A stretch of 64,000 nucleotides of DNA, from positions 91,102 to 155,101 of the forward strand of contig CAZDOO010000001.1 in the NCBI GenBank assembly GCA_964507045.1. The letters are read 5' to 3'. Shown piece after piece: positions 53,611 through 63,482 of the stretch; within the stretch, counting starts at the first letter, position 1, and each line of letters begins with the position of its first letter. Source of the stretch: UBA8199 sp964507045. Its GTDB lineage: Bacteria; Verrucomicrobiota; Verrucomicrobiia; Limisphaerales; UBA8199. A program made the translations under genes and the position numbers. The notes under the pieces are model-generated. The model was not told the origin of the DNA, did not search any database, and worked only from the letters and a program-made list of their open reading frames with translations.

Positions 53611-53790
53611 TCGCGCTAAAAACCTCAGCCGAGAGATTCGCTAATTCGCTATGCCCTCGGGGTTAGACCGACTTTGAGCTGAAAGCCCGGGCAGGATGCA
53701 TTATCCGCCCGGCCGTGGCAAGCAATCTTCGCTAGTGTGTCGAGGAGCCTTCGATCGTTGCGGACCTGGCGCGGCAACGGGCGGGGCGGT

Positions 53791-55566
53791 TCAGCAGTTC
53801 AATTCGGCGCCCACACCCGAGGCGCCGTAGTCGCCATTGTGCTTGCCGTTCTGCCAGAGGGTAAAGCCCTTGAGAATGGAGCCGCCGATGAACTCCCGCA
53901 GGAGGGAGTTGTCGGGGATGAGGTCTTCACCGATGGGCAGAAACCATTGCAGGAAGGAGAGCAGGCGCTTGGCTTCGATGTATTCGGGCGTGCCAAAGAC
54001 GACCTGGCGCAGCAGCGGTTCGGCCAGCATCCGGATAGCGGAGAGCTCATAGACCAGGGCCGAGTTAAACATCACATCGGCGTTCTCCTGATAGGGGAAG
54101 ATGTGTTTCTTCTCGCCGCGGCCGACTGATTCCCAGTGGCTGATGGTCTGCTGGGCGCTGTAGCCGCGGTCGCGGGCGTCGCGGATGATCCGGCGCAGCA
54201 GGCGGGTGTCGGTGGTGGAGATGCGGTTATGCCGGTCCAGATTCAACTGGGTGAGGCAGGAGACGTAGATGCGGGTGGTTTGGCGCGGCGACAGCCCGGG
54301 CAGCAGGCGCGGGTTGAGGCCATGGATGCCTTCGAGGATGACCAGTTGGTCCTTCTCAATTTTGACGGTGTCGCCGGGCTCGCTGCGGCCCAGGGGGAAG
54401 TTGAACTTGGGCAACTGCACTTGCTGGCCGGCGACCAATTGCTCGAGGTCGGACTGCAGCCGGCCAATGTCCAGCGCGCCGAGGGCTTCAAACTCGTAGG
54501 CGCCCTTCTCGTCCTTGGGCGTCTTCTCGCGGTCCAGGAAGTAGTTGTCCAGTTCGAGCGGGAAGGGCGAGATGCCCTGGGCCAGGAGCTGGACGGCAAG
54601 CCGCTTGGAGAACGTGGTCTTGCCGGAGGAGGAAGGGCCGGCGACCAGGACGATGCGGGCTTCCTTGGAGCGCTCCATGACGAGGCTGGCGATTTCGGCG
54701 ATGCGATGCTCGTGCAGGGCCTCGGAGATGAGAATGAGTTCGCTGGCGCGCTTGTTCTGGATGGCGGTGTTGAGCGCGCCGACGTTGTCAATGCCGAGCC
54801 GGACCAGCCAGTTGTTGTATTCGAGGAAGGTGGCGAGGAGCTTCTTGGAATCAGGCAGGGGCCGCAGTTCATTGGGCGCGTTGCGGCGGGGATAGCGCAG
54901 GGCGAAGCCGTCGCCGATGGGTTCGAGCGCCAGCCAGCGCAGGTAGCCGGTCGAGGGCACCATGAAGCCGTGATGGTAATCGCAGCGGTCGCGCAGCTTA
55001 TAGAGCACCAGGGTTTCCTTGCGGCGGAACTTGAGGAGCTGCACCTTCTCGTCCTGGCCTTTGGATTGGAAGTAGTCAATCGCTGCCTGCAAAGGTACCA
55101 CCTTGCGTTCGAAGGGGAGATCGGCCTTGACCAGCTCTTTCATGCGCGCTTCCACCCCGGCCAGCTCCTCCCGGGAAAGCGCCGGGCGGTTGATGACCGA
55201 GCAGTAGAACCCGCCGGAGGACAAAGAGTGGTCAATGGATATGTCCGCGGCGGGGAAGACGTCCGCGAAGGCGGCTTCCAGCAGGAAGATGACGGAGCGG
55301 CGGTAGATGCCCGAGCCGTCGGGATCGGACATGCGGACCAGCGTGACACGGGAGTCCAGTTGGACAGGGCAAGTCAGTTCCTGCAGTTCGCCGTTGATGA
55401 CGGCCCCCACGATGGGGTCGTGGGAATTCCATTCCGGGAGGCACTTGAGAAAGGTGCCGATGGGCTGGTTGCGGGGGCCGCAGAGAATCCGGCCATCGGG
55501 CAGCAGCACTTCGACGGTGGGCCGGGGGATAGTGGTTTGGCAAATATCGTTGGGGGACTTCATCAT
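53791..55566 (-). CDS. TGS-SAD-uridine kinase fusion (nucleoside kinase)
   Basis: A 591-residue protein with a threonyl-tRNA-synthetase-like N-terminal half and a C-terminal nucleoside kinase. Residues of about 15-80 form a TGS domain, and about 95-290 a second-additional (SAD)-like domain with HSLSSGGFYCSV. The kinase domain from about 300 has the P-loop GPSSSGKTTFSKRL, ELDNYFLDREKTP and ILEGIHGLNPRL. Such fusions occur in Thermotoga, spirochaetes and others; they phosphorylate nucleosides and the ThrRS-like part has no proven role. It follows the atp operon on the same strand but starts its own unit. Confidence 0.93.
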   Translation of the reverse strand: MMKSPNDICQTTIPRPTVEVLLPDGRILCGPRNQPIGTFLKCLPEWNSHDPIVGAVINGELQELTCPVQLDSRVTLVRMSDPDGSGIYRRSVIFLLEAAFADVFPAADISIDHSLSSGGFYCSVINRPALSREELAGVEARMKELVKADLPFERKVVPLQAAIDYFQSKGQDEKVQLLKFRRKETLVLYKLRDRCDYHHGFMVPSTGYLRWLALEPIGDGFALRYPRRNAPNELRPLPDSKKLLATFLEYNNWLVRLGIDNVGALNTAIQNKRASELILISEALHEHRIAEIASLVMERSKEARIVLVAGPSSSGKTTFSKRLAVQLLAQGISPFPLELDNYFLDREKTPKDEKGAYEFEALGALDIGRLQSDLEQLVAGQQVQLPKFNFPLGRSEPGDTVKIEKDQLVILEGIHGLNPRLLPGLSPRQTTRIYVSCLTQLNLDRHNRISTTDTRLLRRIIRDARDRGYSAQQTISHWESVGRGEKKHIFPYQENADVMFNSALVYELSAIRMLAEPLLRQVVFGTPEYIEAKRLLSFLQWFLPIGEDLIPDNSLLREFIGGSILKGFTLWQNGKHNGDYGASGVGAELNC

Positions 55567-56153
55567 GGGATAGGATCAGCGCGGCGAGGAAAGGATAGAC
55601 AGGATCACGCCACCCGCCCGGTGGCCGTGAAGCGCCAACCGGCGGGAGCGCAGGCATCGAGATCGCCGCGTCCAAGGTTCATAAACAATAGTATTACGCA
55701 AGCATGTGTAACCCACTTAGGGGTAGAGAGCAAGTCGCAAGCCAAGGCCGGGCGCTCCCCGGGCGTATCTCGATACCACCCCAAGTTCGGCCGGACTCCC
55801 GCTCCGCCGATGGTCTTAACCAGGCACCAGCGCACCCCCGTAGCCCCATCGTATGCTCACCGTATACTCACCGTAGTACCTCTGCAAACTTTGCAGAGGT
55901 ACTACGGTGAGTATACGGTGAGGATACGGTGAGGTGAGCCAGCAGAGAGGGGGGGTATTACCTCGGCCTGAGCCTGACCCGCATTCCGGGCCGCCCGGGC
56001 CGGCCAATTCCGAAGGAATTGACGAATTCCCCGTTGGTGAGGGGGTGGCAGTGCCGGGGGATGCCCCACCGGCCCACCCGGACAAAGGCTGCTTGAGTTG
56101 TGCGAGGCTTTCGCGCATAAACAAGCGGTCTGGCACAGCAAACAACTGAAGGA
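55567..56153. other. Intergenic gap with long 11-bp-period palindrome, no gene seen
   Basis: A 587-bp divergent gap between the kinase and GH116 genes. It holds the palindrome at 55856-55934 and a GC-rich stretch toward the GH116 start. No convincing coding frame. Confidence 0.65.
55856..55934. repeat. Long perfect palindrome built of 11-bp tandem units
   Basis: Arms of 33 nt (55856-55888 and 55890-55922) are perfectly complementary around one central base. Each arm holds tandem 11-mers (CTCACCGTATA, CTCACCGTAGT; inverse CGGTGAGTATA, CGGTGAGGATA), and the right side runs on to 55934. The centre CCTCTGCAAA.TTTGCAGAGG is the same as in the element at 15390-15464, though the flanking 11-mers differ. 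Confidence 0.9.
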
Positions 56154-56159
56154 ATGACT

Positions 56160-58763
56160 ATGACTGTAGAATCGCACAACGACGCATCCATGCCCCGCCG
56201 CAAGTTTCTCAGGTTGTCCGCTGCGACCGTTGGCGCGGTCGGGGGTCTTGGGGCTGGGCCGGCGGTCCAGGCTGCGCACACCCGGAGCGCCCATCCCGCT
56301 GAAGTGCGGACCGCGCGCGCGGCGAGACGACGAGGCCGGCGCGCCTACGACGGGCCGTATTCCGGTGAGAACCTGAACCAGGTGGCGTTTCCGCTGGGCG
56401 GGATCGGGGCCGGCATGATTTGCCTGGAGGGCACGGGAGCCCTCTCGCATGTCTCGTTGCGCAACCGGCCGGACATGTTCAATGAGCCGTGCGTCTTTGC
56501 CGCCGTCTCGATCAAGGGCCAGCGGCCTGTGGCGCGCGTGTTGGAAGGGCCGGTGCCGGGGCGCAAGCTCTACGGCTCGCACGGGGCCGGCAACGGCTTG
56601 GGCGGCACGACCTTCGGCTTGCCGCGTTTTGCCAATGCCACCTTCAAGACCCGCTTTCCGTTCGGCTTCGTGGCGCTGACCGATCCGCAGGTGCCGCTGA
56701 GCGTCGAGGTTACGGGCTGGAGCCCGTTCGAGCCCGGCGACGCGGACAACTCGAGCCTGCCGGTGGCGGCGTTGGAATACCGCTTCACCAATCGCAGCCA
56801 AGGTCCGCTGGAGGCAGTCTTTTCCTTCAACGCCAAGAACTTCATGGCCACGGGGAACAATCCGCAGGCGGTGCGGCCGGTGGCCGGCGGGTTTATCCTG
56901 TGGGGCGGCGGGTCGAAGGACAATCCGTGGGACGAAGCGGCTTTGTCGGCCACGGTGTCCGAGCCAAGGGTGAAGGTGAACCATGCCTGGTTCCGCGGCG
57001 GTTGGTGGGATGCGATGACGCTGGCCTGGAAAGATGTCGCCGAGGGCGCGTGCTACGACCGGGCGCCGCTGACCGAGGGGGGCCACAGCCCCGGCGGGAC
57101 TTTATTTGTGCCTTTCGAGCTGGCGGCGGGCGCCTCGAAGACCCTCACGCTGCGGCTGGCGTGGTTTGTCGGGCAGACCAACTTGCGGCTGGGCAAGGAC
57201 CCGGCGGGGTTGAAGCCGGCGCCGGGCGAGCGCGAGAACTACCGTCCCTGGTATGCCGGGCGGTTCACGGACATCAACGGCGTGACGTTCTATTGGCGCG
57301 ACCGTTACGAGGAGCTGCGGCGGAAGGCGAGCCGGTTTGCGGATTGCTTCCACGACTCGACCCTGCCGCCCGAAGTGATTGAGGCGGTAGCTGCGAACCT
57401 GACGATCCTCAAGTCGCCGACGGTGATGCGCCAGACGGATGGCCGGCTCTGGGGCTGGGAAGGCTGCGGCGACGGCGGGGGTTGCTGCCATGGATCGTGC
57501 ACCCACGTCTGGAATTACGCCCAGGCCATACCGCACCTGTTCCCGAGCCTGGAACGGACGTTGCGCGAGACGGAGTTCGGCCCGTCGCAGAGCGAGGCCG
57601 GACACCAGCAGTTTCGCAGCGCACTGCCGATTCGGCCGGTGGAGCATGACTTCCATGCCGCGGCCGATGGGCAGCTTGGCGGGATCATGAAGGTGTTCCG
57701 CGAGTGGCGCAACAGCGGCGATACGGAGTGGCTGCGGGCGCTGTGGCCGAAGGTCAAGCGCAGCCTGGACTTTTGCATCGAGACCTGGGACCCGGGGCAC
57801 AAGGGCGTGGTCGAGGAGCCGCACCACAACACCTACGACATCGAGTTCTGGGGCGCAGACGGCATGTGCACGAGCTTTTACCTGGGGGCTTTGCAAGCGG
57901 CGGTGCTCATGGGCCGGGCGCTGGGCGACGAGGTGCCGCTCTACGCGGAGTTGCTGAGCCGCGGTGTCCGCAAGGCGGAGTCCGATCTGTTCGACGGGGA
58001 GTACTTCATCCAGCGCATTGACTGGACGCATTTGAAGGCGGGCAATCCATTGGAGAACGAGAGCATGCTGCGGGGGTATTCGCCGGAAGCCCGGGCCATC
58101 TTTGAGAAGGAGGGGCCAAAGTACCAGTATGGCACGGGGTGCCTGGCGGACGGCGTGCTCGGTTCCTGGCTGGCGCTGGTGTGCGGGGTGGGGCAGGTGC
58201 TCGCCGCGCCGAAGGTGGCCAGCCACTTGCGGGCGGTCCATAAGCATAATCTCAAGCGCGATCTAGCCGACTTCGCGAATCCGCAGCGGCCTACGTATGC
58301 CTGCGGGGCGGAAGGCGGCCTGGTGCTCTGCACCTGGCCCAAAGGCGGGGAGTTGTCGCTGCCGTTTGTTTACTCCAACGAGGTCTGGACCGGCATTGAA
58401 TACCAGGTCGCCTCGCACCTGATGCGGATGGGCCTGGTGCGGGAAGGGCTGGAGGTGGTGCGCGTGTGCCGGGACCGGTACGACGGCCGGGTGCGCAATC
58501 CCTTTAACGAATACGAGTGCGGCAACTGGTATGCGCGGGCGATGTCCTCCTACGCGCTGCTGTTTGGCCTGAGCGGCGCGCGGTATGACGCCGTCGAGAA
58601 GGTTCTCTACCTTGAACCTCGCATCCCGGGCGATTTCCGCTGCTTCTTCGCCTCCGCCAGCGGCTATGGCACGGTCGGGGTGCGCAAGGGCAAGCCGTTC
58701 TACGAGGCGAAGGCGGGCACGCTGGACATCCGCGAGCTGAAGTATGTGAAGTGCGCGGGGTAA
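56160..58763 (+). CDS. Tat-exported GH116-type glucosidase
   Basis: An 867-residue protein with a twin-arginine signal (PRRKFLRL at residues 12-19). The N-terminal beta domain begins NQVAFPLGGIGAGMICLEGTGALSH, the typical GBA2-N/GH116 start. The helical catalytic domain follows from about 400, with DGRLWGWEGCGDGGGCCHGSCTHVWNYAQA, NTYDIEFWGADGMCTSFYLGAL and NEVWTGIEYQVASHL, typical of GH116 (glucosylceramidase/beta-glucosidase group). ATG 56160 has AAGGA at good spacing; ATG 56154 overlaps that site. Substrate specificity is not deducible. Divergent from the kinase gene. Confidence 0.9.
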   Translation: MTVESHNDASMPRRKFLRLSAATVGAVGGLGAGPAVQAAHTRSAHPAEVRTARAARRRGRRAYDGPYSGENLNQVAFPLGGIGAGMICLEGTGALSHVSLRNRPDMFNEPCVFAAVSIKGQRPVARVLEGPVPGRKLYGSHGAGNGLGGTTFGLPRFANATFKTRFPFGFVALTDPQVPLSVEVTGWSPFEPGDADNSSLPVAALEYRFTNRSQGPLEAVFSFNAKNFMATGNNPQAVRPVAGGFILWGGGSKDNPWDEAALSATVSEPRVKVNHAWFRGGWWDAMTLAWKDVAEGACYDRAPLTEGGHSPGGTLFVPFELAAGASKTLTLRLAWFVGQTNLRLGKDPAGLKPAPGERENYRPWYAGRFTDINGVTFYWRDRYEELRRKASRFADCFHDSTLPPEVIEAVAANLTILKSPTVMRQTDGRLWGWEGCGDGGGCCHGSCTHVWNYAQAIPHLFPSLERTLRETEFGPSQSEAGHQQFRSALPIRPVEHDFHAAADGQLGGIMKVFREWRNSGDTEWLRALWPKVKRSLDFCIETWDPGHKGVVEEPHHNTYDIEFWGADGMCTSFYLGALQAAVLMGRALGDEVPLYAELLSRGVRKAESDLFDGEYFIQRIDWTHLKAGNPLENESMLRGYSPEARAIFEKEGPKYQYGTGCLADGVLGSWLALVCGVGQVLAAPKVASHLRAVHKHNLKRDLADFANPQRPTYACGAEGGLVLCTWPKGGELSLPFVYSNEVWTGIEYQVASHLMRMGLVREGLEVVRVCRDRYDGRVRNPFNEYECGNWYARAMSSYALLFGLSGARYDAVEKVLYLEPRIPGDFRCFFASASGYGTVGVRKGKPFYEAKAGTLDIRELKYVKCAG

Positions 58764-58790
58764 GGCGCGAGGAGGGCGGAGGTTGATGTT

Positions 58791-58810
58791 CAGACCCTCG
58801 TGAGGGTCTG
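58791..58810. terminator. Hairpin downstream of the GH116 gene
   Basis: CAGACCCTCGTGAGGGTCTG forms a 9-bp perfect stem with a 2-nt centre, 28 bp after the GH116 stop. No T-run follows, so it could be a terminator of weak type or a dispersed palindrome. An 11-bp tandem array begins 6 bp later. Confidence 0.5.
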
Positions 58811-58816
58811 GATTCG

Positions 58817-58860
58817 TCCTGTAGTCTTCTTGTATTCTCCCTGTATTCTTCTTGTAGTCG
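58817..58860. repeat. 11-bp tandem repeat, four units
   Basis: Four units of consensus YCYTGTAKTCT at 58817, 58828, 58839 and 58850, exactly 11 bp apart (TCCTGTAGTCT, TCTTGTATTCT, CCCTGTATTCT, TCTTGTAGTCG). Intergenic, between the convergent GH116 and SulP genes. Confidence 0.85.
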
Positions 58861-58931
58861 CGGCCCTTTTTTCGCGCCCAACGCGGTCACGTCCCGGCGG
58901 GGGTGAGGCCTTGCTCACGGACGGCTGCGCC

Positions 58932-60650
58932 TCAGTTTTGCGCTTTGGACGGGTGGGCCGCCTGGAAGGCCTCGGCGGCTTCGTGGACAGCCTGGAAGAT
59001 GCTCTCGCGGCCGATCTCGGTGGTGAAACCGATGCGTTCGAGGACCTGGCGCAACGGGCGGTTGGTATGGGCGAACTTCAGGGCGATGCCTTGTTGCTGG
59101 AGTTCTTTGTTCAGGGCGCGCAGGGCCTCGGCCGCCGTGATGTCAATGTCGGTGATGGCCTGGGCATCCACAAGGAACCAGCGCACGGGCGCGGGGCTGG
59201 CGGCGATGAGCTGGCGCACGCGCTCGACGAAGTGGCTGGCGTTGGAGAAGAGCAGGGGAGCGTAGAAGCGATACGCAATAAAGCCGGGGATGGTCTGCCC
59301 ATTCGAGTCCGCTCCCAGGTCGTGAAAGCCGCCGCCCGGTGCGATGCGGAGGACGGCGTCGGGCGGGTTGGAGATGCGGTCAATGAGGGCCAGCAGCGAG
59401 AGCGCCACGCCGACGAGGATGCCCGGCACCACGCCCACCGCCAGTACTCCGAGTGTCGTCAAGGCCGCCAACAGGGCGCTGCGCGGATAGAAGCGGTAAA
59501 TCCGCGCCATCACGTCGAACTCGACCAGCGTGAAGCCGCCATAGATCAGCAGTGCCGCCAGCGCGACCACTGGCAGCCGCGCGATCAGCGGGGTCAGGAA
59601 GAGCAGGAACAGGATCAGCGTGGCGGCGGCGACGAGGCTGGCCACCTGCGTCTTGCCGCCCGCCGAATCGTTGATGGCCGTGCGGGACTGGCTCCCGGTG
59701 ACGGAGAATCCCTGGAACAGGCCGGTGGACACGCTGGCTAAGCCGAGCGCGGCGAGTTCCTGGTTGGGATTGACTTCGTAGCCATTCTTGGCGGCGAAGG
59801 CGCGCGCCAGCAGGATGGCCTGGGTGTAGGTGAGCAAGGCAATCCCGATCGCCGCCGGCAGCAAGGTGTGGATCTGGCGCCAGTTGGCCGCCGGCCAGGC
59901 GAAGCCGGGCAGGCCGGACGGGAAGGCGCCGACCACCGCCACGCCTCGGTCTTCCAGCCGCAACAGCAGCGAAACGGTGATCGCAACGACCACCACTACC
60001 AGGGCGGAGGGGAGTTTCGGGGCGACCCAGCGCAAGGTCACGATTACTGCCAGCAGGCCGAGACCGAGAGTCAAGGTCGGTCCGTGCGCCCGGCGTAACT
60101 CGCTCGCCAGTTCGGCCAGACGCGGGAAGAAGTCGTTGTGCTGAAGTTGGATGCCAAACAACCTGTCGAGTTGCGAGGCCACCAGGATCAAGGCCGCGCC
60201 GGTCATGTAGCCGACCAGGACAGGTTTGGAGAGGAAGTCGGCGATGGCGCCGATCCGGGCGCGAGCGCCAACGAGGAGCAGCAGGCCGCTGAGCAGCGCC
60301 ACGGTGGCGGCCAGGACGGCGGCGCACGCGGGGTCGCCACCCGCCAGCGGGGCAATCGCGCTTGCCACCAGCAACGAGATCGTGATGTCCGGCCCCACCG
60401 TCATCTGCCGCGAACTGCCAAAGAAAGGGTACACCAGCAGGGGCACGAGGGCCGCGTAGAGCCCGTGCTGTGGCGGCAGGCCCATCAGGCCCGTATAGGC
60501 AATGACGGAGGGAATCGTGACCACGCAGACGGTCACGCCCGCCAGCACGTCCGCCGGCAGCCACTCCCGGCGGTAGTCGCGGAGCCGGGCCAGGCCGGGC
60601 AGCCAGCGCCTCAATGGCGACGGCGGAGTTGGGCTTGGCGGCTCGCTCAT
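58932..60650 (-). CDS. SulP-family anion transporter with STAS domain
   Basis: A 572-residue inner-membrane protein with 10-12 membrane helices and a C-terminal cytosolic STAS domain (about 440-560). SulP signatures are ADVLAGVTVCVVTIPSVIAYTGLMG near residue 35, GLYAALVPLLVYPFFGSSRQ, and FSVTGSQSRTAINDSAGGKTQ. STAS has RFYAPLLFSNASHF and DAQAITDIDITAAEAL. Family members carry sulfate, bicarbonate or other anions; the ion here is not deducible. Convergent with GH116. Confidence 0.93.
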   Translation of the reverse strand: MSEPPSPTPPSPLRRWLPGLARLRDYRREWLPADVLAGVTVCVVTIPSVIAYTGLMGLPPQHGLYAALVPLLVYPFFGSSRQMTVGPDITISLLVASAIAPLAGGDPACAAVLAATVALLSGLLLLVGARARIGAIADFLSKPVLVGYMTGAALILVASQLDRLFGIQLQHNDFFPRLAELASELRRAHGPTLTLGLGLLAVIVTLRWVAPKLPSALVVVVVAITVSLLLRLEDRGVAVVGAFPSGLPGFAWPAANWRQIHTLLPAAIGIALLTYTQAILLARAFAAKNGYEVNPNQELAALGLASVSTGLFQGFSVTGSQSRTAINDSAGGKTQVASLVAAATLILFLLFLTPLIARLPVVALAALLIYGGFTLVEFDVMARIYRFYPRSALLAALTTLGVLAVGVVPGILVGVALSLLALIDRISNPPDAVLRIAPGGGFHDLGADSNGQTIPGFIAYRFYAPLLFSNASHFVERVRQLIAASPAPVRWFLVDAQAITDIDITAAEALRALNKELQQQGIALKFAHTNRPLRQVLERIGFTTEIGRESIFQAVHEAAEAFQAAHPSKAQN

Positions 60651-60720
60651 GGTCTCGCGCAGCCTGGGGCCGAATCGCCAATCGCCAATGGCAGATAGCC
60701 AATGGCAAGTGGCAAGGGGC

Positions 60721-62394
60721 TCATTTGGGTTTCTCCCATTTCAGGACCTGCTTGTCCGCCAGCAGGCGGACGCGGAGGGTCTCGTAGGGAAGCTTTTGCA
60801 CCGGCGAGTTGCCGTCCAGGGCCAAGGCGGCTGCGGTGGCGGCGGATTGACCGAGGATCATGAAGACCGGCTCCATGCGGATGGAGCCGTAGGCAATGTG
60901 CGTCGCGGAGAGGCAAATCGGGACCAGCAGGTTCTCGCACTCGGCGGCTTTGGGCACAATCGAGCGGTACGAAATCGGGTAGGGCGGGAAGCCATGGACC
61001 TGTACATCGCCCTCGTTTTCCACGCGACCGTTTTTCGCGATGCGCTGGCAGTTATGCGAGTCCATGCCGTAGGCGCCCAGCCCGACGGCGTCTTCCGCCT
61101 GCTGGTGCCCCCGGCAGTTGTGTTCGGTCATGACATAATCCGAGACCATGCGGCGCGCCTCGCGAACGTAGAGCTGATGCGGCCAGTAACCCGTGTCGAG
61201 AAACTCGTCTTTCGCCGGCCCCCAGGTCTGCATCTCGGCGCGCATGTCCGCGGGGACGCGCGGGCTGGTGGCCAGGAAATAGACGAAGCCGCGAACGTAA
61301 TCCTCGTGCGCCTGCCAAATGCTGGCGCGCGCGGCGTGGTCGGCTTCCGGGTAGGCGTAGTTGGCGCCGATGAAGTCCGAGGAGAAGCCGCCGTTGTTGT
61401 TGATGTCGGTCTTGCCGTTGGGCATCCAGATCGGGTTCCAGAACGCCTTGAGCTGCGGCTTCTGCCCGGCAGCCACGAGCGCTTCGAGGTAGCGCGCCAG
61501 GAGTTCGTACTTGGCCGGGTCATACTTGGGCGGCGGGCGATGGGGCAGGCGGTTGGCCGGGTTCTGCGTATAGCACAGGCGGAAGTTGTAGGCCTGGACG
61601 CAGCGGTCGCCGGCGCCGGGTTTGCCGCCATTGCCGGGCTGGATGAAGTGCAGCAGGCCGCTGGCGGGATCGCCGGGCCTTAAGTACGGATCAACCGGGA
61701 CGGTGAACTGGTGCTGGGGCGTTTCCGCCCGAACCCCGTTGAGCGTTTCCTGGTATTGGGAGTTCGCTTCCCGGCCGACCGTGCAACTGACGCCGGCCTT
61801 GGCCATCAAGTCCCCTTCGTAAGTGGCGTCAATGAACATGCGGGCGCGATAGACCTTGCCGTTCTCCATTGCGATGTCCGCCAGGCGCGCGCCTTCCTTG
61901 CTCACGAAAGCCAGGCGCTGCTGAAGATAGACGGCCACCCCGGCTTCGTTGAGCATTTGGAAGAGGACGTCTTCCGCCACGTGGGGTTCGAAGGTCCACA
62001 TGGTGGCATCCGGCCCCTCCAGCTCGGCTGGGTTGGAGCGCCCGGCCCGCTTGGTGATGTAGTCTTCGCGCGCTTCGAACCGCCACGCATCGCTGCTGGC
62101 GTAATGCTGCGCGATGCGGTGATAGAACTCGCGGGCGATGCCGCCGATGGCCGCCTTGTTGCCGATGTCCGTCGCGCCCAATCCGCCCGAAGTGAGCCCA
62201 CCGACGTGGCTGCCGAATTCAGCGATGACGGCAGTCTTGCCCATGCGCGCTGCCTGCACGGCGGCGACTACTCCGCCCGCGGTGCCGCCATAGACGCACA
62301 CGTCGGCCTCGATGACCTCGGCGGCTCTGACCGGCAGCAGCGGCGAAGAGGTGAGCAAGGCCACCAGGCCCAGGACGATCCAGCGCTTAAGCAT
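60721..62394 (-). CDS. Secreted FAD-dependent oxidoreductase (FAD_oxidored type)
   Basis: A 557-residue exported flavoprotein from ATG 62394 with signal peptide MLKRWIVLGLVALLTSSPLLPVRA. The FAD motif YGGTAGGVVAAVQAARMGKTAVIAE follows at about 35-60, with GGLTSGGLGATDIG typical of the PF12831 family found in many carbohydrate-degrading gene clusters of Verrucomicrobiota and Planctomycetota. FIDATYEGDLMAKAGV is another family motif. Substrate unknown, possibly a sugar or polysaccharide breakdown product. Its start overlaps the end of the upstream regulator gene by 8 bp. Confidence 0.9.
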   Translation of the reverse strand: MLKRWIVLGLVALLTSSPLLPVRAAEVIEADVCVYGGTAGGVVAAVQAARMGKTAVIAEFGSHVGGLTSGGLGATDIGNKAAIGGIAREFYHRIAQHYASSDAWRFEAREDYITKRAGRSNPAELEGPDATMWTFEPHVAEDVLFQMLNEAGVAVYLQQRLAFVSKEGARLADIAMENGKVYRARMFIDATYEGDLMAKAGVSCTVGREANSQYQETLNGVRAETPQHQFTVPVDPYLRPGDPASGLLHFIQPGNGGKPGAGDRCVQAYNFRLCYTQNPANRLPHRPPPKYDPAKYELLARYLEALVAAGQKPQLKAFWNPIWMPNGKTDINNNGGFSSDFIGANYAYPEADHAARASIWQAHEDYVRGFVYFLATSPRVPADMRAEMQTWGPAKDEFLDTGYWPHQLYVREARRMVSDYVMTEHNCRGHQQAEDAVGLGAYGMDSHNCQRIAKNGRVENEGDVQVHGFPPYPISYRSIVPKAAECENLLVPICLSATHIAYGSIRMEPVFMILGQSAATAAALALDGNSPVQKLPYETLRVRLLADKQVLKWEKPK

Positions 62395-62926
62395 GGGGCA
62401 GCCCTCTGCTGATCGCGGCGGTTGCGTCCGGGATTCGGGCTTCGGGCCTCGGGCTTGCCATCTGCTTCTCTCGTAAAGTCCGGAAGTTTCCCTCCTCGCA
62501 ACAGGCAACGAAAGTCTCGGTCACCGACTTGAGCTCCTCCCAGCGAGCCCGGATTTGCTTCGACTCCATCTGGCTGACCTGGTTGTCGACGGCGGCGGCG
62601 GCCACCACGGCCAGCAAGTCCGCAAATTCCTGCACGATCTCATTGGTGGCGGGGATCAAGTAGGAGGGATGCGGGTGCGTGGTCTTGGGGTTGCGGATGA
62701 AGAACCCGCCGGCGCGCTGGCAGATCCACTGGACGAGGCGGGGGTCGTTGGTGCACTTGATCAGCGTGTCAATGCGGTCGAGCGGGTTGGTGCTGCCGCT
62801 GCCGGCGGCCGCATCGCCCGGCTCGGCCCACTTATAGATCATTGAGAGGGAAAGCCCCAGTTTGGCGGACACCTGCTTGGGGCTGCATTTCTGAAAGACT
62901 TCACGCAAGAGTTCGTGCGATTGCAT
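62387..62926 (-). CDS. CII-like helix-turn-helix regulatory protein
   Basis: A 179-residue protein from ATG 62926. Its first 35 residues (LLREVFQKCSPKQVSAKLGLSLSMIYKWAE) form a helix-turn-helix like that of phage CII-type regulators (PF06892). The middle has NPLDRIDTLIKCTND and QWICQRAGGFFIRNP; the latter part is helical. Similar small regulators occur repeatedly in Verrucomicrobiota chromosomes. The last residues overlap the FAD-oxidoreductase start, so they are likely co-expressed. Whether it is host- or phage-derived is open. Confidence 0.78.
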   Translation of the reverse strand: MQSHELLREVFQKCSPKQVSAKLGLSLSMIYKWAEPGDAAAGSGSTNPLDRIDTLIKCTNDPRLVQWICQRAGGFFIRNPKTTHPHPSYLIPATNEIVQEFADLLAVVAAAAVDNQVSQMESKQIRARWEELKSVTETFVACCEEGNFRTLREKQMASPRPEARIPDATAAISRGLPHA

Positions 62927-63251
62927 GGGGGCAACATTGAAAGAGCCACGAGCCATTGGCAAGGCGGAAGAATGCGCCGGACCTACGGGGCACCTGGCTC
63001 AAGAACCACTCCACTGCAAACGGCGAAGAATCATCCTCTTTGCTCCGGCTCGATCAGGGCCAGGCCACGCGAAAGCCTGAGCGAACCATACACGCCAGCG
63101 GCACGCTCGCAGTTCGACCTGGCTGCTGTAGTAGCACAGCAAACCGGGTAGAGAAGCATGACGATGCCGTTAATTGACACTGTTCAGAGCTGCCGCTCAG
63201 GCGAGTAGCAGGCTTGCCAGGCGCCGCTTTGAGTGGCAAGGTGGAGTTGCG
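62927..63251. other. Intergenic gap, nothing recognised
   Basis: A 325-bp divergent gap between the CII-like regulator and the toxin-antitoxin pair. No clear repeat or coding frame; it should hold both promoters. GTGGAG precedes the antitoxin ATG. Confidence 0.5.
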
Positions 63252-63482
63252 ATGAAGACCGATCTTCTGAAACGAATCACGATTGAGCCTGGGAAATGCG
63301 GCGGCCGCCCCTGTATTCGGGGCATGAGAATTCGCGTTACAGACATTCTGCAACTGCTTAGCGCCGGGGCGCCTTACGAGGAGATTCTGGAGGACTATCC
63401 CGATCTTCAACGTGATGATCTTTTGGCAGCCATTGAGTATGCCGCGCACCAGACGGACCATGCGGTGTTGCAGGCAGTGTGA
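63252..63482 (+). CDS. DUF433 antitoxin-like protein
   Basis: A 76-residue DNA-binding protein of the DUF433 family (ITIEPGKCGGRPCIRGMRIRVTDILQLLSAG, EEILEDYPDLQRDDLLAAIEYA). The ATG at 63252 has GGAG upstream. It overlaps the next gene by GTGA (63479-63482). DUF433 proteins commonly pair with PIN-like toxins as VapB-type antitoxins. Confidence 0.92.
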   Translation: MKTDLLKRITIEPGKCGGRPCIRGMRIRVTDILQLLSAGAPYEEILEDYPDLQRDDLLAAIEYAAHQTDHAVLQAV

